A stretch of DNA of 46,001 nucleotides, taken from the NCBI RefSeq assembly GCF_002482975.1, contig NZ_DLHA01000031.1, positions 138,247 to 184,247 of the forward strand, read 5' to 3'. Every line of letters starts with the position of its first letter. Positions within the stretch are counted from its first letter, which is position 1. A model generated the notes under the pieces. It searched no databases, was not told the origin of the DNA, and was given only the letters and a program-made list of their open reading frames with translations. This document shows positions 41,533 through 46,001 of the stretch, piece after piece. The DNA is from Flavobacterium sp. UBA7680. Lineage in GTDB: Bacteria > Bacteroidota > Bacteroidia > Flavobacteriales > Flavobacteriaceae. Made by a program: the position numbers and the translations under genes.

Positions 41533-44202
41533 ATGAAGAAACAATTACTTTATTTTCTGATTATCTTTTCATTTGTACAACTTCATGCACAAAGTGACGA
41601 CCTGTGGCAAAAAGTTAATTCGGTTTCAGTCTCTGGAAAAAAAACTTCAGTATCTGATTCGGAAAACCTGTATTATAAATTAAACACAGAATCCTTAACG
41701 GCAAAATTGGCCAAAACAACTCAAAAATCAGCATTAAGTTCAAATGCTGAGATTACAATTCCTAATGCAAAAGGGGTTTTAGAAAGATTTCAGGTTTGGG
41801 AATCTTCTAATTTTGATCCTGAACTACAAGCAAAATACCCAGAAATTAGAGCTTATGAAGGAAGCGGTTTAGACGATAAATCGGCAAAAATACATTTTAG
41901 TCTTTCGCCTAGAGGTCTTCAAACAATGCTTTTTAGAGCAGATAAAGCCACTGAGTTTATCGAGCAAAATCCAGATAACAAGGCAGAGTATGTTTTGTTT
42001 TCTTCGAAAGATGCAGCTTCAAAAACAAAGTTAGTATGTAAAACTATAGATGCTGTTGTAAATAATAAAGAAGGAAAAACTGCTAAAACAACATCTAATA
42101 ATAAAGTTTTTAAAACACTTCGTTTAGCATTGTCCTGTACAGCAGAATATACAGCGTATTTTGGCGGAACAAAAGCGGGAGCTTTAGCCGGAATGAATGC
42201 AACACTAACAAGAGTGAATGGTGTTTTAAATAAAGATTTAGCATTGAAACTGGTTTTGATTGCCAATAATGATGCAGTAATTTATACCAATGTTGCAAAC
42301 CAGCCTTATTCTAATGCTTCAGATGGTGCAGATGGTGCATGGAATCAGGAAGTTCAAACAACGTTGACAAATATTATCGGTAATAATAATTATGATATTG
42401 GACATTTGTTTGGTGCTTCTGGCGGAGGAGGAAATGCCGGTTGTATAGGTTGTATTTGTTCAAATCCAACAACAGGTGATCCTTTAGCAAAAGGAAGTGC
42501 TTTTACTTCTCCTTCAGATGGAAAACCAGAAGGTGATACTTTTGATATTGATTTTGTGATACACGAATTCGGACATCAATTGGGTGCGAATCATACTTTT
42601 TCATATGATTCAGGTGAAAGAACATCAGTAAATGTTGAGCCGGGAAGCGGTTCTACAATAATGGGATATGCCGGAGTTACTGGCGATTATGATATTCAAA
42701 ATAATTCTGACGACTATTTTGCTTATGCAAGTATTTTACAGATCCAGAATACACTTGCAGGAAAAAGCTGTCCGGTTAGCACCAATTTAACCAATAATCC
42801 GCCTGTAATTAGTGCAGGAAGTAATTATACAATTCCAATTAGTACGCCATTTATTTTAAAAGGAACCGGTTCAGATCCCGAAGGAGATATTATCACGTAC
42901 ACTTGGGAAGAATATGATAATGCTACTACAACATCTGAAGCCAATAGTATCGCATATCCAACAAAACCAGACGGGCCTTTATTTAGATCATTTGCTCCAA
43001 CAACTTCACCTGTTCGTTATTTTCCAAGTTATAATTCGGTATTACAAAATAAATTAACCACAACCTGGGAATCTGTTTCGTCTATCGCCAGAACATTAAA
43101 TTTTACTTTAACAGGTAGAGATAATGCAGCTTTAGGTACAGCTCAGACGAATACAAGTGCAATGTCAGTGAATGTGGTTGCTACAGCTGGTCCTTTTGCG
43201 GTAACATCGCATAATGGCGATAATGTGAGCTGGCAGCAAGGTACAAGTCAAACCGTTACATGGAGCGTTAATAATACCAATAACCTGCAAGGTTCTTCTT
43301 TAGTAAATATCAAACTTTCTACAGACGGCGGTTTAACTTTTCCAACCACTTTAGCGGCTAATACCGCAAATGATGGTTCAGAAGTTATTGCTCTGCCTGC
43401 TAGTATTCCTTCGTCTACAAATTGCAGACTTCTTATTGAACCAACGGCAAATATCTATTATACTTTAAACAGTAAACCGTTTGCTATTGGGTATACAACA
43501 ACAACAAGCTGTAATACCTATAGTTTTGAAAGTCCTTTTAATATTCTGGCTTCAACAAGTTATACAACAAAATCAGTTAGTGTACCAAGTGCAACAGGAA
43601 CAATTTCAGATGTAAATGTTTTGGTAAATGTTACGCACGAACGATTATCAGATCTTGAAATCCAAATCGTGAGTCCGCAGGGAACAACAGTTCGTTTGTT
43701 TAATAAATCATGTCCAAGTTTAAATTCGACATTGATTCTTAATTTTGATGATTCAGGAAATGCTTTAGATTGCAGCAAAACAACAGAACAAATTGTTATT
43801 CCGGTTAATGAATTGAGTGCTTTTAATGGGCAGACACAACAGGGAACATGGACATTTAGAGTTCGTGACGCCGTTTCGGGAATGTTTGGAAAAATAAATT
43901 CAGCATCAGTAAACATCTGTACCAAAACATTTACTTTGGGTACAGATGATTTTGAAACTCTTGATTTTGCGCTTTATCCAAATCCAAACAAAGGAAGTTT
44001 TACAGTTCAATTTGCAAGTCAATCAAATAATGTTCAGATTTTTGTACACGATATTTTAGGAAAAAGTGTTTACACGAAAACCTTCGAAGCATCTGGAGAC
44101 TTTAATCAAAACATTCAGCTTCCAAATGTTTCAGCAGGAATTTATTTAGTAACCGTTATCGATGGAAACAGAAGAACAGTTAAGAAAATAATAGTCAACT
44201 AA
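41533..44202 (+). CDS. Secreted reprolysin-like zinc metalloprotease with P-domain and type A T9SS signal
   Basis: 889 residues. The signal peptide is at 1-19 (ending LHAQ), followed by a propeptide-like region to about 195. The catalytic domain carries HEFGHQLGANH at 344-354 (three zinc-binding His and the catalytic Glu) and a Met-turn STIMGYAG, as in metzincin or reprolysin-like peptidases. Ig/cadherin-like segments follow (about 420-650), then a proprotein-convertase P-type domain (about 656-797; RLSDLEIQIVSPQGT). The C-terminal ALYPNPNKGSFTVQF to VTVIDGNRRTVKKIIVN is a type A T9SS sorting signal, different from that of proteins A-E. Probably exported across the outer membrane to degrade proteins. 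It stands alone between ribF (divergent) and comF (convergent). Confidence 0.94.
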   Translation: MKKQLLYFLIIFSFVQLHAQSDDLWQKVNSVSVSGKKTSVSDSENLYYKLNTESLTAKLAKTTQKSALSSNAEITIPNAKGVLERFQVWESSNFDPELQAKYPEIRAYEGSGLDDKSAKIHFSLSPRGLQTMLFRADKATEFIEQNPDNKAEYVLFSSKDAASKTKLVCKTIDAVVNNKEGKTAKTTSNNKVFKTLRLALSCTAEYTAYFGGTKAGALAGMNATLTRVNGVLNKDLALKLVLIANNDAVIYTNVANQPYSNASDGADGAWNQEVQTTLTNIIGNNNYDIGHLFGASGGGGNAGCIGCICSNPTTGDPLAKGSAFTSPSDGKPEGDTFDIDFVIHEFGHQLGANHTFSYDSGERTSVNVEPGSGSTIMGYAGVTGDYDIQNNSDDYFAYASILQIQNTLAGKSCPVSTNLTNNPPVISAGSNYTIPISTPFILKGTGSDPEGDIITYTWEEYDNATTTSEANSIAYPTKPDGPLFRSFAPTTSPVRYFPSYNSVLQNKLTTTWESVSSIARTLNFTLTGRDNAALGTAQTNTSAMSVNVVATAGPFAVTSHNGDNVSWQQGTSQTVTWSVNNTNNLQGSSLVNIKLSTDGGLTFPTTLAANTANDGSEVIALPASIPSSTNCRLLIEPTANIYYTLNSKPFAIGYTTTTSCNTYSFESPFNILASTSYTTKSVSVPSATGTISDVNVLVNVTHERLSDLEIQIVSPQGTTVRLFNKSCPSLNSTLILNFDDSGNALDCSKTTEQIVIPVNELSAFNGQTQQGTWTFRVRDAVSGMFGKINSASVNICTKTFTLGTDDFETLDFALYPNPNKGSFTVQFASQSNNVQIFVHDILGKSVYTKTFEASGDFNQNIQLPNVSAGIYLVTVIDGNRRTVKKIIVN

Positions 44203-44226
44203 AATTATTAAACTTCAATAAAAAAG

Positions 44227-44273
44227 AAATTCCAAATACCAAAAAACAACTTAAGTTTTGGAATTTGGAATTT
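44227..44273. terminator. Palindromic terminator between metalloprotease and comF
   Basis: Arms AAATTCCAAATACCAAAA (44227-44244) and TTTTGGAATTTGGAATTT (44256-44273) pair with one mismatch around an 11-base loop; A and T runs flank both sides. It is the same palindrome family as 1045-1078. Confidence 0.85.
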
Positions 44274-44296
44274 TTCTTTTATTGGAATTTCCTTTT

Positions 44297-45013
44297 TTAA
44301 GAGTTCGCCATCGCCATACAAACAATGCTGATTTTTGTTCCCGGAATTTTTAACAATGCTCTGGAACAAGCTTCGAGTGTTGCTCCGGTTGTCAATACAT
44401 CATCAACAATTAAAAAATGTTTGTTATGATTTTCTTCGGTTGAAATTACATCGAAGATATTTTCGATGTTTTCAGATCTTCCCAAAAGATTCTTTTTTGA
44501 TTGTGTTTTAGAATATTTCTTTCGATATAAAACCGAACTATTATACGGAATTTTTAAACCTTCGGCTAAAGCCTTTCCAAAAGTGGTAACCTGATTGTAA
44601 CCGCGTTCCTTAAATTTTCGCGGATGTAAAGGAACCGGAATTACAGCATCAAAAGGTATTTCAAGTTTCAGTTCTTTTAAATCCTCTACATACCAGTTTC
44701 CTAAAACGGTGCCAATTTCTTCGTGGCCTTTATATTTCAGGTTATGAATGAGTTCCTGAACAATTCCTTTTTTAATAAAATAAATAAAGGCAGAAACATG
44801 TTCGGTTTCTATTTTGCCATAAAACTTTTTGACGGCTTCATTATTTGAATCTAAATGATATTGAGTTAGAGGTAGTTCATGACGGCAATTCGTGCATAAA
44901 ACAGTTTCGTTTGTCATTAAAACGGCACGACAGCCAGAGCAAACTTTAGGGAAAAAGAGATCAATTATAAAATTAAACACAAATAGAAAGAATTTAGTTA
45001 CAAAACTAACCAA
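44297..45013 (-). CDS. comF: ComF family protein (phosphoribosyltransferase-like, DNA uptake)
   Basis: 238 residues. The zinc ribbon Cys25, Cys28, Cys40 and Cys43 near the N-terminus and the type I PRTase motif FLIVDDVLTTGATLEAC (200-216) define the ComF/GntX family, needed for DNA uptake in naturally competent bacteria, where it is thought to act on the cytoplasmic side. VIPVPLHPRKFKERGYNQ is the other conserved segment. The start is TTG at 45013; a GTG at 44980 would also keep the zinc ribbon, and no ATG is available before it. It is divergent from glyS with a 65-bp gap and convergent with the metalloprotease gene. Other competence genes are not in the window. Confidence 0.92.
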   Translation of the reverse strand: MVSFVTKFFLFVFNFIIDLFFPKVCSGCRAVLMTNETVLCTNCRHELPLTQYHLDSNNEAVKKFYGKIETEHVSAFIYFIKKGIVQELIHNLKYKGHEEIGTVLGNWYVEDLKELKLEIPFDAVIPVPLHPRKFKERGYNQVTTFGKALAEGLKIPYNSSVLYRKKYSKTQSKKNLLGRSENIENIFDVISTEENHNKHFLIVDDVLTTGATLEACSRALLKIPGTKISIVCMAMANS

Positions 45014-45063
45014 ATTTAAACTTCAATCTTTTTTATTTTTCTTTTTTTTATAAGTACTTTTTA

Positions 45064-45071
45064 TATTTTTG
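45064..45071 (+). promoter_or_regulatory. Candidate -7 element of glyS (TATTTTTG)
   Basis: Perfect TAnnTTTG ending 7 bases before the glyS ATG, so the leader would be only a few bases. Upstream is a T-rich tract without a TTG at -33. Confidence 0.5.
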
Positions 45072-45078
45072 CATTACT

Positions 45079-46001
45079 ATGGCAAAACAAGAAGATTTAT
45101 TTAAGAATGTGGTTTCGCACGCAAAAGAGTACGGATTTATTTTTCCGTCAAGCGAAGTTTACGATGGATTGAGTGCAGTTTATGATTATGCACAAAATGG
45201 CGTCGAATTAAAAAAGAATATCCGTGAATATTGGTGGAAATCAATGGTTCAGATGAATGAAAATATTGTCGGCCTTGATGCTGCAATATTAATGCATCCA
45301 ACAACCTGGAAAGCTTCAGGCCACGTTGATGCCTTCAATGATCCGTTAATTGATAATAAAGATTCTAAAAAAAGATATAGAGCCGACGTTTTAGTAGAAG
45401 AATATGCTGAAAAGATAAATATAAAAGCTCAAAAAGAAATTGAAAAAGCAAGAGCTCGTTTTGGTGATGCTTTTAATGAGGAAGAATTTATTACAACAAA
45501 TGCACGCGTTGTAGAATATCTTGCAAAATATAAAGAAATTTTATCAAGGCTTGCAAAAGGAATGACTGATGATCTTCAGGATGTAAAAGCTTTAATCGAA
45601 GAATTAGAAATTGCTGATCCTGAAACGGGTTCTAAAAACTGGACAGATGTTAAGCAATTCAACTTAATGTTCGGAACTAAATTGGGTGCTTCTGCTGAGT
45701 CTGCAATGGATTTATATTTACGTCCGGAAACAGCGCAGGGTATTTTTGTGAACTTTTTAAATGTTCAGAAATCAGGTCGTATGAAAGTTCCGTTTGGAAT
45801 TGCTCAAACTGGTAAAGCGTTTAGAAATGAAATCGTTGCAAGACAATTCATTTTCCGTATGCGTGAATTCGAACAAATGGAAATGCAGTTTTTCGTGCGT
45901 CCGGGAGAAGAAATGCAATGGTACCATCATTGGAAAGAAACACGTTTAAAATGGCATTTATCTTTAGGATTAGGAAAAGAGAATTACCGTTTTCACGATC
46001 A
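45079..46001 (+). CDS. glyS: Glycine--tRNA ligase, 5' part (3' end outside window)
   Basis: Class II glycyl-tRNA synthetase of the single-chain (alpha2) type, charging tRNA-Gly. The frame is open from the ATG at 45079 to the right edge, about 307 residues, against roughly 510 for the whole protein. Landmarks are KEYGFIFPSSEVYDGL and YDYAQNGVELKKNI near the N-terminus, MHPTTWKASGHVDAFND, YLRPETAQGIFVNF, and the motif 2 region FRNEIVARQFIFRMREFEQ. The insertion between about residues 95 and 195 is rich in charged residues and helical, as is usual. It is divergent from comF, with a TAnnTTTG element directly upstream. Confidence 0.97.
   Translation, partial: MAKQEDLFKNVVSHAKEYGFIFPSSEVYDGLSAVYDYAQNGVELKKNIREYWWKSMVQMNENIVGLDAAILMHPTTWKASGHVDAFNDPLIDNKDSKKRYRADVLVEEYAEKINIKAQKEIEKARARFGDAFNEEEFITTNARVVEYLAKYKEILSRLAKGMTDDLQDVKALIEELEIADPETGSKNWTDVKQFNLMFGTKLGASAESAMDLYLRPETAQGIFVNFLNVQKSGRMKVPFGIAQTGKAFRNEIVARQFIFRMREFEQMEMQFFVRPGEEMQWYHHWKETRLKWHLSLGLGKENYRFHD

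Overview
The window is AT-rich DNA from a member of the Bacteroidota, most likely Flavobacterium. The evidence is the flavobacterial forms of AtpC, BioB, RibF and GlyS, a DUF3667 protein, six secreted proteins with type IX secretion (T9SS) C-terminal signals, TAnnTTTG promoter elements in place of the sigma-70 -10 box, and several palindromic intergenic repeats.

Layout. (1) Positions 1-1386: the 3' part of atpD, then a short atpC. (2) 1453-3785: a small membrane protein, a DUF3667 zinc-ribbon membrane protein (minus strand) and an NAD(P)-binding oxidoreductase. (3) 3865-10635: a biotin block, bioF, bioD, bioA and a divergent beta-ketoacyl synthase. It is interrupted by a compact operon encoding a TraB/GumN-family exported protein, an ECF sigma factor and a membrane protein that is probably its anti-sigma partner. 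(4) 10709-37121: about 26 kb made almost entirely of five giant secreted or surface proteins (here A to E; A on the minus strand, B to E on plus), with recX between A and B. All five end in the same kind of large module plus a ChiA-like (type C) T9SS signal, but have different exposed parts: beta-helix-like repeats, GEVED and lectin-like domains in A; a glycine-rich domain and five Ig-like repeats in B; a DUF11-like domain in C; 14 delta-60 repeats in D; a glycine-rich domain and eight exact 285-bp repeats in E. (5) 37185-39831 (minus): a JmjC/cupin-like protein, bioB and a four-helix membrane protein. (6) 39985-40380: an array of short palindromic repeats. (7) 40402-46001: ribF, a reprolysin-like metalloprotease with P-domain and type A T9SS signal, comF, and the 5' part of glyS.

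How it works together. BioF, BioA, BioD and BioB cover the last four steps of biotin synthesis. No bioC or bioH is seen, so the adjacent ketosynthase is a candidate for a pimeloyl-supply role. The A to E array is the most striking part. The genes are paralogous at their 3' ends and unrelated in the middle. A matches C in some stretches, including the stop codon and terminator, and B in others. This pattern suggests repeated recombination within a surface-protein locus. Transcription units are well separated by hairpin terminators, and many track-level start choices could be settled by promoters or terminators lying inside spurious N-terminal extensions.
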